Under the pieces are notes generated by a model that saw only the letters and a list, made by a program, of their open reading frames with translations, did not search any database and was not told the origin of the DNA. Below are positions 22,775 through 34,600 of a DNA stretch of 64,000 nucleotides, one piece after another; position 1 is the stretch's first letter; the number at the start of each line of letters is the position of its first letter. This stretch comes from Luscinia megarhynchos (taxonomy: Eukaryota; Chordata; Aves; Passeriformes; Turdidae), in contig CM067570.1 of NCBI GenBank assembly GCA_034336665.1, positions 10,562,002 through 10,626,001 of the forward strand, given 5' to 3'. Position numbers and translations under genes: made by a program.

Positions 22775-25735
22775 AGTGCTTTATGGACTACAATAAAATC
22801 AGCCTTAGAGCTGTTTGTAGACTAAAATACATTTACAGTGCTGGTTAAGAGGAATTTGCTGGAGGGAGTTCAGATAAAAAGGGAACTTGCCCGGTGCTGC
22901 TGCCAACATCTGGGGTGAGATCAGCTGAGAAGTGGGTGTAGTAGGGGTAAACTTATTTCTGCCACACAAGGGTAATTAGAAAATCTAGGTATGGAAGGAG
23001 TGTGTCTATTAGAGTATTCATCTATTTCACCAGGATATGGCAAATTTTGAAAGATAGTAATGTCCATGTGTTTTAAACAGCTGTACTGATTTAGGTTGTT
23101 ACTGTCTCTCAGCTGTTCATTATCTGCTGCTCAGCTGACTGATCATGTAAGTATTCCTAATTTGTTTCAGTACAAAGTGAAGCAGTTCGTTTAATGAAGC
23201 TTTTAATGAAGCTGATAGCAAGAAGGGATGGCCAGATCTTAAAGCACAATTGTTTTCAGAAATATAGATAGGACAATAACTGCAACATTTGCTAAAAGCC
23301 TTTGAAGGTGCAGACGAAGAAGTGATGGTTTGGTTCATATTTTTAAAGACATGTCTCGCCCTATATCCTTAGGATATACTGTTTTAAAAACATTTTATGG
23401 ATTGTTTTCTTTCCCTTGTAACAAAATACAAGGTCCTGGAAAATAGAACCAAAGAAAACTGGGAAAAAAAATATGTTCTTGTAAAGTGCAGACTTATTGG
23501 AAATTAAATCCAGACATTACAGGAAAGCTGTAGATTCAGACTTAACAATACTCATATTCCTTACTGCAGCAGTGTTTACATGGCCAGTGATGGAAAAACC
23601 CGTGTTCACAGATCTTTTTTGGACTAGAACACCTTCACAGATTTATGCAGTGCCTTGCCATTTTTCAGCTCATAAATCATCAGTCCTGGGGAAGCATATG
23701 TCCATGGACCTGTGGGCAGCAAGACCTTGTTTGGTTCTTTGTAATGGAAATATCACAGCCCATCTGCTTTTCCAATCGTGGAACTGTCCTGGTGGGTGTC
23801 TCACTGGCAGACCAGCTGCAAGGAGCACTAGACAGATACACTTTTAGTATTAATGTACAGTATACAATCTAGTACATTTTCACACACTCCTTTGATAACC
23901 CTTGTACTTTAGTTTTCAATGCCTCTGAGGCTGGGGAAATATCAGGCCCTGAGGATATGCTAGTTCTGCTTTTGAAGACTCTGAGCTTCAGAGGCAGCCA
24001 ATGGAAGCTGTGGGGGCTCAGGACCTCTTAAAGCTAAGCCACAGGTTGCTGTGTTTGCTCATGCAAAATTAGTACCTCATCTGCAAATAGTTCCACTTGC
24101 TTCAAAGCAATCCCAAATCGAAGGAGGTGCTTTGCAGTAGGAGTGAGCCCTAGGGCAGATGACTGGAGTCACTGAAATAAAGGAGTGCGAGATGCCCAGG
24201 GATGCCTCAGCTCTTTTTGGAAGGGTCAGTCCAAGGATGACTTGGATCCTGATAGGAGATTTCTGCATGCACCAGCTGAAGATCTATGGCAAAGGGATGA
24301 ACATACTCTGTTGCATGAAGACCTTTTGTTACACTACATTGTTGTTTTCAAAATAGAATGTAAGACCCAATGTTGCCATTATGTCTTCCATATGTTTTTT
24401 TGGTTTGGATCAAAACCTCAAAGCTAGTTTGACTTTTATCTTTAATAAATTTCCCTTTCCAGCTCTGTTTTCTTTTTTACTGTCTTCCCTTTGTACTCCT
24501 GGAATGATTTTAAATATTTGCACTGAAATAAAAACAAGTGAAACTGTTTCTAAGAGTTTCCCTTGTAAAGAAAAGCTTGATATTGTTATAAACGTAGGAA
24601 AAATAACCAGTTTAACTTTGAAAGCACTTTGTGATGCTCAATGTATCATAGAACATGTATTTGTTAAAACAATGCAGCATTTTTCATGGCCCCTGGTTTT
24701 TACTGCTCTACCCTCTGAATGCCCTTCACTGAGTTTCTGACCATTTTGGTACCTGAGCACATTAGATACCTGATGCATTAGAATATTATGGATTTTTTCT
24801 TTGCTTAATAAATATAGGACCTAGTTTAACCTTAAATTATGCCCAAAATGCAGGTGATATTCTGTATCCTGAGTAGTTCAGAAGATCATAATATCTTAAT
24901 CTGTCTGTAAAAGGTAATAATTTGTCTGAACTTGTGCAAGTATTTTAAAGTACTGCAATGTACAAAGTATTCTAAACAGTAAAGAGCCATCATTAGAGAG
25001 GAAATGAAAACAGCCTGGCTTGCTTGGCCCAGCTGAGCTGAGGTGGAAATGGGATATAAGTGTTCATAAATATGCCACAAGGGTTAATATCAGGGAAGGA
25101 AAGAGCAGTTTAAGCTAGAGTACTAGGCTGGCACAGGATTAGGTGTGTATCCATTGGTTGTGAGTTCAGACTGGGAACTGTAATGTTCCGGCCACTAGAG
25201 AAGTGAGAGGCAGTTTTCCCTCACAGCTTCTGAAAGGGAGAGTGTGTTTAGTGGGGATCATGGTTGTTTATGAAAAGCATCAATAGTATGGTTGTGTGCA
25301 AGAGCAAGAGACTGGATGACCCAGCAGAGTTCAATAAAGGAGCACAAACAGCCAAACTTTTGTTATAGGCATTGAAGTGTCGATTCAAAGAAACCCAGCA
25401 ACGCTGCAGTTCAACTCGTCCTTAGCTTACCCCACTGCATGTATCTCCATGCCTTTGTAGAGGATGAGGTCTGGATATTATGTGTAAGATTTTACCTTAC
25501 CTTTAAAGTAAAACTTGACATTCTCATGATGGCCAGCAGACTGCATGGTAGGAAAAGAAGTATGTTCTCCTGCTTGTCACTACTTTATTTGAACGTGACC
25601 TGTAGAATAAATCTCTTGCGTTATCTTCCATATGCAGTACTCTGTATCTTATGAATCCCTTGAGTGAAGTTTAATGAGAAAGCAAGGTCACAGAACAATA
25701 ATGGGAAATTGCTGTTTTCAGCTATGAAGAGAAAA
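22775..25735. other. Non-coding stretch, nothing specific seen
   Basis: Unique sequence. A short direct duplication (TTAATGAAGCT twice) lies at about 23191-23213. A weak tRNA-SINE-like stretch (AGCTAGAGTACTAGGCTGG near 25113) has no supporting core downstream and is not called. Open frames of up to 119 codons carry no recognisable motif. Confidence 0.55.
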
Positions 25736-25740
25736 AGATT

Positions 25741-25810
25741 GATCCAGTCAATAGCCATTCAAGTCGGAGGAAACCTTTACATTGATTTCAATGAAACTGG
25801 ATCAGAGCCT
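25741..25810. repeat. Palindromic MITE-like element, copy 2
   Basis: Left arm GATCCAGTCAATAGCCATTCAAGTC and right arm GATTTCAATGAAACTGGATC are imperfect inverted repeats around a short AAACC spacer. This is the same design and arm sequence as the copy at 12795-12872. The terminal GGGCC part is eroded on the left and reads AGAGCCT on the right. Confidence 0.55.
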
Positions 25811-25814
25811 CAGT

Positions 25815-28800
25815 GAGTAAATTACTGTCTGGTCTCAGCACCGTGTCTGTCTAGTATCGTGATATAACACAATTATATCTGTGAGGACATTTTGCTCAAT
25901 GTTTGTGCTGTAAGGCATTAGGAATAAAAGAAAAAGTGATCCCAGTTGGAACATTCTCCACACTGCAGAGGTCATTAATTTTTATCTGGAGCTGTGAAAT
26001 GTAATTCAGAACTCTATAGCAAATGGACATTGGCATTTGTGAGCTCTTTTTTAGGAACAGTCATTTTCCTTCTCAAAGAAAAAAAAGCAGATAATCACTT
26101 TTCTTCGATCAGTAAGGAGAGCTCTGTACATGAGTGGTTTCAATCAAATGAGGAATTTTCTTCCTTGGTGATTTAAACTACAGAAGAGTCCAAGCTGAAA
26201 TGTTGGATTCTAAACCTATGACTGTGGGACAGGTTTTTGGATTTCAACAGGTTTTTAGTTGACACTACCAGGGGAGTGGCTGTCTTAGCTTATTCCTGTT
26301 AGTCTAGCAAAAAACGTTGAATCTGAAGTGGTATTGTTATAGGTGCCCAAAATTGTTGGTTCCTTTTCAACTAGCTGTAATATAGGCACCAATCACATTG
26401 CCTACTTAGAACTCCATTTTTGAAATCCATTTTCAAGATGATAAGCAGGACAACCAGGGCTGCAGCTGTGTCTGAGGGACTGAGCAGGGGTCAGTCACCA
26501 GTACTGACCCTGGATTGTCTGTGTTGCAGTATTTAATTCTAGATACCACCATTTAGGTCACTGAGCTGCATTTTAAATTAATACCTTCCTCTAGCCTCAA
26601 TGGGCCCTCATGTCTTCTGAGTGTGGAGAAAGCAGCATTCTTAAGAAAAAGCTTTGTTTCCTCTCATTTTCCTGGAATGTTTTTAGAATATGCTATGTTG
26701 GAGGCTTCCAATATAAATTCCTCTTTTACCTTCTGTACTATCAGACAACAGACCAAAGCCAAGCAAAGGAGAAGGACATGGAAAATCACATGGCAAGTGA
26801 AATAATATTTTGGCAATTCTGAACATTTTAGGTATGCCATCCTTTTTTTCAGTTATGCAGACAAGATTGTCCCATATAAATCGAACTGTCAGGTCTTCAG
26901 GGATGGGACCCTTTCATTGGAATGTTGTTTTGTGTGTTAGCATTTTGTTTCTTAGCCATGCACAGAGAATACTTGAATCTGACTATTGTGTTTGTCTGGG
27001 CAAAGAGATACCTCATGTATTCTCTTTGATAGCACTGCAGAGCCTCCACTTGGGGTGCACACACTGCGAGGGTGGCTGAGCCTGCCCTGCCCCCCATGGA
27101 ACATGAAATCCTGGATTTGCACATGCTTACATCAAGCCATTCTGGCAGTTTTTTATTTTGTGCCATCACTGTGGGTTTTCCAGGCCACAGAGGGATGGCT
27201 CCATGGTTGAAAGAAAGTCTTTCTGCTTCATAGCAGGTACTTTGGATGTATGTGTTTAACCATTGCTGAGTCAGAGACATGAAAAATTTTGGTGTTGTGT
27301 GAGAAAATACTTCGAGAAGTGAGGAGCATGGTCATGTACTGGTCACATCTGTACTGGGTGCACGTCTACAGAGAGCTCTTAATCCCTCAGAGCCATCTGC
27401 CATCCATTTGCTGGGGAGTGCTGGGACCTCCCTGTTGGACTTTTTAGTGCATCCTTCAGCTCACCAAGGGCCTGTGTTTGGAGAACAGGGCCAGCACAGC
27501 GTTGCACCCAGCACGGGTGTGTGCTTCCCAAAGGTCTCCAGAGCTGTTTCCTGGTGTGTGATCCTGTGTGTCAGGCATATCCTCTGTGTTAATTGCTAGA
27601 GGAGAGGAAGCAAAGAGTCTGCAAGTGCTAAAGCTAGAAGCACATTCTCTCAAATTGCTCAGAAATGTAGAAGACATTCCCACGGTAATGCTACTTCCCA
27701 TCTTCCACCCTCCTGAGACAGTTCAGAAAATACAGAGATGTCTTCACTGTTTTCACTCTGTTTCCTCCAGCTTTTAAATGTCAAATCTGTGTTCCCATAT
27801 TCTCTTCAGGCTCCAGCTGTGTTGGTGTTACTGCCCTCTTAGGTCAGCAGCTCATTAGATGGTGCAAATGCACCCTGCTGTTTTGGTGCAGATGACCTGG
27901 GGTAGAATATATACTGTTTCAACTCAAGTTAAATGACCTTTCTGCTTCAGCTCTCCATTTGTTGTTCATGTACGGCTTTGCTGATCCCACTGCAGTAGGA
28001 CCTCATGTTGAGTTCCTTGTTTGTTCTGACTCCTTTCCTGGAAAGCAGTAGCTCTGCAAGCAGTTCTGTAGCTTTCCAGGATGCATTTTTGTCTCTGGAT
28101 GAATGATCCCCCAACATTGATTCTTTTTTAATAAAACCAGAATATAAAGAAGTACATTGTAGACACCTGGACTCTGAGGACCAACTGAATACATCCTTTA
28201 TTAAAGGCAGCTCCTACTTTCTTTGCATTCCTTAGCCAGGTTTCTTTTTTTGGCTTTGGTCACAATCTGTTCCTCAAGAGCTGAGGGTATGATCAAATTC
28301 AAACAGTTAACACCTATGGACCCAAGTGTTATTATTCCAGCTAAGAGTCCAGCTCCATGTTCCAGGGTCCTGTCTGGTGTATCTTAGCTCTGCAAGTGTT
28401 CTCTCTTGTCACTCTTTGTCAGATGTCACTTGTCACTCCTATCACCTCAGGGCCATGGGGTCAGACAGCTCACATGCTGTGAGGAGGGCAGAGCTCAAAT
28501 GCTGCAGTGCTCAAGAGTGTACCTTTGAGATGGGCTGAGGCAAAACTGTCAGGGAAAAAGAGACCTGGTGAGTGTGCAGATTTGAGAGATGTCTGTCTCC
28601 CCTCTCCATATTGATGAGTTTAGCTTTAAACTCTGTAACTCCACTCTGGCATTTTCAGCAGTGCCACAACACTGTAGGTAAGGCAGGAGCTTCTTTAGGA
28701 GCTGGACATGAATAGCTTTCCCTTCCCTAAACTGACATTGAGTACACCCGGCAGAGACAACTCACAGGAGCCTCGCCGTTAATGCAGCCAGAACTGGAAC

Positions 28801-29090
28801 AGATAGGACATATGTGTGAATCAATTCCTGACTTCCCCATGCATGGCTTTATACTCTGCCATTTCTGCACTGTGGTGGAAGCAGATAGTATACTGAAGCT
28901 TTTTCTTCTGCTTTACCGTAAAACTGCAGGATACTGTAGACATCAAATCAGAAATGCATATGAGCCTATTTTATGCACAAGCTAACTTGCTCTGTCTCCC
29001 TAGGTAGGAGGCATTTAAAATTATCCCTCCCTGCACATGTGTTAATACACCAGTTAAAGTAGTTGATTGTAGCAGCTTCCTGAAAAGTAA
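25815..29090. other. Non-coding stretch, nothing specific seen
   Basis: Unique sequence. A 127-codon open frame on the minus strand (26897-27280) and overlapping plus-strand frames have no recognisable domain. No SINE, LINE or LTR landmark is seen. Confidence 0.6.
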
Positions 29091-29095
29091 GTGTA

Positions 29096-29245
29096 GCTTA
29101 GTGTATTTGGTGCTGGCCTAGGACTGGGGACCTGAGGTTCTGATTCTGACTCTGCTATCAGTTTTTCCTATGCATTTTCCCTGTTTGTAAATAAAGACTT
29201 ATCTCCTTCTGGAGAGTTTTAAAACCAGTTAAGAAAAGTCATGGG
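29096..29245 (+). repeat. MIR-like SINE relic, plus strand
   Basis: GGTGCTGGCCTAGGACTGGGGACCTGAGGTTCTGATTCTGACTCTGC at 29109-29155 matches the tRNA-derived head and start of the core of MIR-type SINEs (usual order: CTAGCCTGGGACT, GGAGACCTGGGTTC, AATTC, GCTCTGCCAC). CCCTGTTTGTAAATAAAGACTTATCTCC downstream corresponds to the CCCATCTGTAAAATGGG..TACCTCC part. The middle of the core is shortened. Both the head and a post-core landmark are present in the right order. Confidence 0.7.
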
Positions 29246-29249
29246 AGAG

Positions 29250-30590
29250 CTGTAATAATAAAGAAATGGCCTAGTGCTAGAAAACAATCTGGAATTTTAA
29301 ATTTTTGTAGTAATATCTAAGCAAGCTCCTGTTCCTTCTTGCCTGAGGAGTCTCTGTTAGGAGTGGGTCTTCAGTATATGGGATGCTTTGCAAAAGGCAA
29401 TGTAAGTCAGACCAAGCCCTGAAAAGAGGGGCAAGTGTTCTGTGCAGCTTGATAGACACCAGGCCCTCTTGTAGTTAATGGGACACTGCTGCCATAAACA
29501 GTTTGTGGGATGGATGCCTAATTAAAGACAAGAGGCAGTAAGTGAGCATTGCAGTAGCAGGGAAATGGAGAGGTAACTGGAATAAGTGGGAGTGGCTGAG
29601 CAGTCCAGATTGCTCACAACTGGATTTCCAATTCTGGTTTCACTTAGGAAAAAAAATCATCTCTCTATGCATGTACTTCTGCTTCCATTTAAAACTAAAA
29701 CTGTTTTTTTAAACCTATGTTTATCTTCAGAAACCTGTTTCTGCCTGTTTTCATTTAGTTTTTTAAATTACTGGTTTAACCCAGTAAGACTTGCCATGGA
29801 TTTTCTTAAGGGGTAGAAATGGATTCTGCAATTTCAAGTCAATAATGATCTGTCTGTGTATAACATGAAAGAAAGAAATGGAAGGAATTTTTTGACAAGA
29901 AACAGACGTCTCTGTAAACTAATCTTTTCTAAGCCAACTGTGGAGAGGTTTAGCTTTCCTGGTGTTTCCCATGGAAGCACACTTAACTCAGTGCTGCTTG
30001 GTAGTGTCAGGTAACTTGATGGGGTGTAATTGGCATTCTGTAATGAACGGATGAGCCCACTGATGGTCTTGCCAGGGAAATGTTTAGGACTCTGCAAAGT
30101 ATCCTTTGTACATCACATGCAATAGTTGGATCCATTGAGACATTTCTCCTCAGCTCACAAGATGCATTTGGTGCACATATACACGTGGTATGTATATGGG
30201 GCATAATGCAGCCACAGGGAATGTGACCACATCAACATGGATGCTTCACTAACAATTTGGGTTTTGTGAACTGCCAGCATTATTCCCATGGATGGCCTAG
30301 AGAGGAGAAGCTGCCAGGGCAGGATGGGAAGTGGAGAACCTGGTGCATAAAAGAGCTGTGGTGTGTGTGGAGGCAAAAAGCCTGAGATAAGTGATATAAA
30401 ACCCCACTGTGAGTACTCAGGGATTGCCTGATCCTGCCCATCATTAGAGGGAGAAGCTCCGTGGGAGAGCAGATGTCTTCTCCAGAGCTAGTCACTGGAG
30501 TTTGGAAGGGATCTCAGGGAAATCCGCTTTATACTCAAAAGCACATGTTTTCTGAAATGCTTTCTGACTGTGCATGTTCAGCACTAGCAA
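29250..30590. other. Non-coding stretch, nothing specific seen
   Basis: Unique sequence. A GTTTGGAAGGGATCTCAGGGA stretch near 30499 is reminiscent of the avian CR1 tail but too short to call. No gene is recognised. Confidence 0.55.
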
Positions 30591-30597
30591 TAATTTA

Positions 30598-30666
30598 GGC
30601 CCCAGTCCAATACCCACAGAAGTAATGGGTGTCTTTCCGTTAACTTCTATTTAATAGACCAGGCCC
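30598..30666. repeat. Palindromic MITE-like element, copy 3
   Basis: GGCCCCAGTCCAATACC at the left and AGACCAGGCCC at the right are inverted ends. The centre (GAAGTAATGGGTGTCTTTCCGTTAACTTCTATT) is the usual AATGGGAGTCTTTCCATTGACTTCAAT-type loop and arm of this family. The element is about 69 bases and is flanked by TTA on the left and ATA on the right, compatible with an eroded TTA/TAA-type 3-base target duplication. Confidence 0.6.
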
Positions 30667-30765
30667 ATAAAGAGAAGACAAGCATATTTTTAAGAGCCTG
30701 CTAATCTGTGGAGCATGTGTTACTTTGAGTGAAATCCCCTAGCATACTGTGAATGGAACATTTCC

Positions 30766-30813
30766 AAAAAAAAAAAAAAAAAAAAAGAGAAAGGAAATAA
30801 AGAAAGAAGAGTA
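30766..30813 (+). repeat. A21 run in a 48-base purine-only tract
   Basis: A 21-base poly(A) run at 30766-30786 continues as GAGAAAGGAAATAAAGAAAGAAGAG, so that about 48 consecutive bases are A or G apart from one T. No processed gene copy or SINE body is recognised directly upstream, so it is called a simple tract and not a retroposon tail. Confidence 0.85.
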
Positions 30814-30814
30814 A

Positions 30815-31260
30815 ATATCCATTTGTCCATTTGTAGAAACTAAGAAATTGCAATGGCTGAAAAAGGAAAGGTCAGCTGAGCTGTATTCCAGGCTGAAAAC
30901 TGATGATCTTCCTGGTTATGAATGTTCTTTTTCCATGTGTGGGAATTGTGAAGATGCCTCACTATATAATTTATAGGGGAGAAATTAGCAAGAAATATAC
31001 CCAAAAAAGCCCAAACCTCCTCACTTTACCTCAAAATAAATTGCAGGAGTGTAAGGAGCAAGGGACTCAACTTCCTTACAAATAGTTAGAAAAAACGTTT
31101 TACCTGCAGTTTCATAATCACATAGTTTTGGGGTTTTTTTTGCAAAGATGTATTCTAAATGTCAAAAAGTAATCTGATAGTGTTGTTACTACATTGCAAG
31201 TTTTTGTAACTTTATTTAATATAATTTTCATAACTAGTATGTATTTATTTTTCTTTTTAA
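30815..31260. other. Non-coding stretch, nothing specific seen
   Basis: AT-rich unique sequence with a GGGG-T8 run near 31131-31141 and no recognised gene or repeat. Confidence 0.6.
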
Positions 31261-31265
31261 ATCAG

Positions 31266-31680
31266 AACAGCCTCTGATTGTCTAGCCTGGTTTTCTGTAA
31301 AATTTCAGAACACAGAATTTCACGTGCTAATGCTGGAATTTAATTCAATAATATATGACTGTGTTAGAACATAACTATACTAGGGAGAAATTCAAACTTT
31401 TACATCTAAGAAATTGACAGTCTATGGCATCCCGTGTTGAAGGAGTAGGTAAAGAGTAAAATGTCTGCTTTTTCCTGTTTGTCAAATTTCACCTTCTAGT
31501 GTTTTGATGTGCCAGATTAAAGAACTGCCTAGGACCAGATATTGTGCAGGTACTTACAGACTGTGATCAAATCTTCTCTTAACCTGCTCTTTGATAAGCT
31601 AACATGATTGAGTTCTCTAAATCTCCCACAGGAAAACGTGTTTTCCAGACCAGAAGTCATTCTTGGCCATTTGTTTGATA
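31266..31680 (-). repeat. L3/CR1-type LINE 3'-end relic, minus strand (best preserved copy)
   Basis: Read on the plus strand, landmarks of the antisense 3' end of ancient L3/CR1 LINEs appear in order. They are TTGTCTAGCCTGGTTTTCTGTA near 31279, ACAGAATTTCAC near 31311, GAGAAATTCAAACTTTTACATC near 31385, AGATTAAAGAACTGCC near 31514, GCAGGTACTTACAGACTGTGATCAAATC..CTCTTAACCTGCTCTTTGATAAGCTAA at about 31546-31602, and GTTTTCCAGACCAGAAGTCATTCTTG at 31639-31665. About 400 bases are alignable by eye. It ends before the reverse-transcriptase region and is inert. Confidence 0.85.
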
Positions 31681-31689
31681 CTGTTGCAC

Positions 31690-34600
31690 CAGTGGAAAAC
31701 TGGAGGTGTCCAGTGGAGAATTAAGCTCTGTGCTTAATTTTGTAGAGGCTCTTGTTCTTTGAAAAATATCAGGCTTTAAATATCTTCCAAAATGTGACCG
31801 ACCAGCTCTGTATTTCTGCCAAAGAAAAACTGACAGAAGCGTCTTTCCTTGTGTAAATTCATAATTTTAAGTATTTGCATACTGGTACACGTTTCAGAGA
31901 GGCAGTCATGGTGAAGTAATGTTCACTGAGTCTCTGTGGTGTTTGAAAAGCTCTGAAAGAGCCAGAAAATGTTATGGTTGGACCAGTGTGGTATGAATGC
32001 CAATATGATGTTTTTATCAGCTAGGTAAGTGAATCATCTGTTTTGATGATCCTGTTGCTGATGAAATCAGTAGGGAGTCCTCCTCAGACTCCCAAGGAAG
32101 GAAGAGAATTTCCAACCACTGTCATCTCCTTGGAGGCTATACCTGCTCAATCCAGCCATCTGTGTTCTGTGACAACTGCACTTTTTGGGAAATCCAAGCA
32201 TTAAAGTAACACTGCGCTATAAGCAAGTATTGACTTTTTGCTGAGATGAGGTTTCAGATTTTACTGGCCCAGACAGAAGGAGGCCCTTTGATGTTTGTTC
32301 AGTGTCCCAGTAAAGAAGAAATGTTGCCCCTTGGTTGCAGGAGCACAGGATCAATACTGGCAGCCATCAAAACTATCAGAAGTTTTATTAGAAAAAACTA
32401 TTAGAAGTTCTCCTCTGTGTCATTCACTAGACATAGCACTGAAAAGCCCCATTTTTCCTGGTGTCTGCCTCTGACAGCAGGCAGCTGCAGATGCTCAGGG
32501 CAGAATCTATGCAGCATGCCCTTCATCAGTGTACAGAGAATTCGTCCTTAGAAAGCTCTCCCTGCATCCAGGGGTGATGTCTTCTTTAGTGTTCCGACCT
32601 TAACCCTTTTTTAAATTATGTTGTTTGAGCTCATCTTCACCAGAAGATAAATCCACATTTCCTAGCTCATGCCAGTGTTAGATTTAGGAATACAGGTTTG
32701 TTCAACTTACCTGTAGAGATGGTGGTTAAAGTTTTAAGTCCCTTTTGTCTAAACTGTGCCATTTGGTGTATGGCCTGGAAGCTTATGTCTTCTGGATGAA
32801 GAGATGGATTGAGGCATTAAGGGATTAAGGTTTAGCCAAAGAAACATAATATGTGTGCTCACATATATATTTAAAGGTGGAAAGTAGGTTCTGAAAGGAA
32901 ACTCAGATCCCTTATCTGACTCTAATTAAAGGCAAAGTACAGTGTACAAAATTTTGCTTTTTATTTCCTGGTTGTGCAAAGGGATAATTAATCTGATTTC
33001 GGGGAAGTTATACTTAGTTGATAACCAAGTAAATGACAGCAAAAGCTAGTAGTGAGCCTCCTTCTGCTATGGACAAGTTCCCCAGAGGCTGTACTTGAAA
33101 AAATTCCTGGGACTACAGGCAGCCAGTGAGAGCTGAATGCGTTCAGAGTTTTAAAACTTATGTACTATGAGCATAAGGAGTTTGATGAAGGCTTTAAAGT
33201 AAGGTATAATCATCTGTGCTCAAAGAAGTTTAAATTCTTTCCCTGTAGGCAGGAAGCTGCAATGCATAACACATACATGAACATTGTCAATATCCAGCTA
33301 CTACAATTAGTACAACTGTAGCTGAAGTTGCATTGATCCTGAATGAAAAATTCCTGTTTATGGCTGGCAGAGTCAGCTTGCCTGCAGGATCCACTGGGGT
33401 TGGCACATTAAGCACTTTCAGCCTAAATACATGAACTTCAGCCTCTTTTTCTCTGCTTAGGTCTGCTTATATTTCAGATAAACTACCAGCAGTTTGATGT
33501 TTATAGTGGAATGCAATCTGAAAATCAATGTTCCCTTGTCTGCTTTCGCTATTGTGCTCCATTGCTCTTTGTGGTGTTATGTTATTAAAATTACATCAGG
33601 TGTGTAGCTGTATTGTTTGATTTGGTAGTTGAAACACAGATAACACTCGGATTATTGGGTCAGACGTATTTATTATCTTTCAGAGAAGCTGGGTATCTGA
33701 TGTGAATTTCTGGAAGTGTCTGAGTCAATTTTGCAAGATGAGGACAGCTTCCCCATGATTGGCTGCTGTGTGCAGACAGTCCTCTGGCTGCCGCTTACCT
33801 TTCCTTTATCGTCTGCTCCGCTGGAGCGTAATGAGCGTGTGTATTGGAAATTACTCCTTGTCTGTGTGCTGAGAGGCAAAAACCTGTACATGGAATCCAG
33901 CAGCCACTGATTCCCTGGCAGAGGAAGAAGGGAATGGATGTTTCTTGAACCTCTGTACGTGCTGTGTGGGGCTGGCTCTTGGCTTTGAGACACTTTTGTC
34001 TGCACTTACTGAGAGTCAAGGGAGTGGCATGTGTTGATACAGGAGAGTAGCTCCAGTGAGCAGGACAGACATGAGCACTGAGCAACTGGGTGTTCAAATG
34101 ACGTCCTGTGACACCTGTCACACTGTTACCTTTCTGCACTCTCTCAGTGTCTGTGGATGCAGCTTCGCTCCTCGCTGGGTGTGTGCCTCAGGGCAGGCGG
34201 GGAGCACGCCCCTCTGCCAGGCAGGACTTCCAGCTGTGGGCAGCAGCAGCAGATGGTTTGCCACGCAACGCGGCGCACGTCGGGCAGAGCATTTCTCAGA
34301 AATGCCCAGGTGAGCCTGGGAGGTGCCTGTTTAGCAATCCGGAGCCAGGTGATGACACCAGGGTGATGCCTTTTTGAGTTAATTAGTCTTCCTTGGAAGC
34401 AGGTTGCATCAGCTTGGCAGTGTGGTTACATTGCTCCCAGGTGCCAAACAGAAAGTGATTATGTTTCTCTCAAGGCTCAGTGTAGTTTGTCGAGAGCTGT
34501 CTTGGGTGTCTGCCCAGCAGTGCACTCCAAACACCTACTCTTGAGGATGGAGGCAGGTTTAAACAGACTCATCTTTGCACAGTGAAGAGAAGGGAATATC

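Noticed and set aside
23191..23213. Direct duplication of TTAATGAAGCT
   Set aside because: Two short units only; ordinary slippage.
25113..25190. tRNA-SINE-like start (AGCTAGAGTACTAGGCTGG)
   Set aside because: No MIR core or tail landmark follows, so the resemblance is too short to call.
30495..30525. CR1-tail-like GTTTGGAAGGGATCTCAGGGA
   Set aside because: Only about 20 bases; no continuation into the CR1 3' region.
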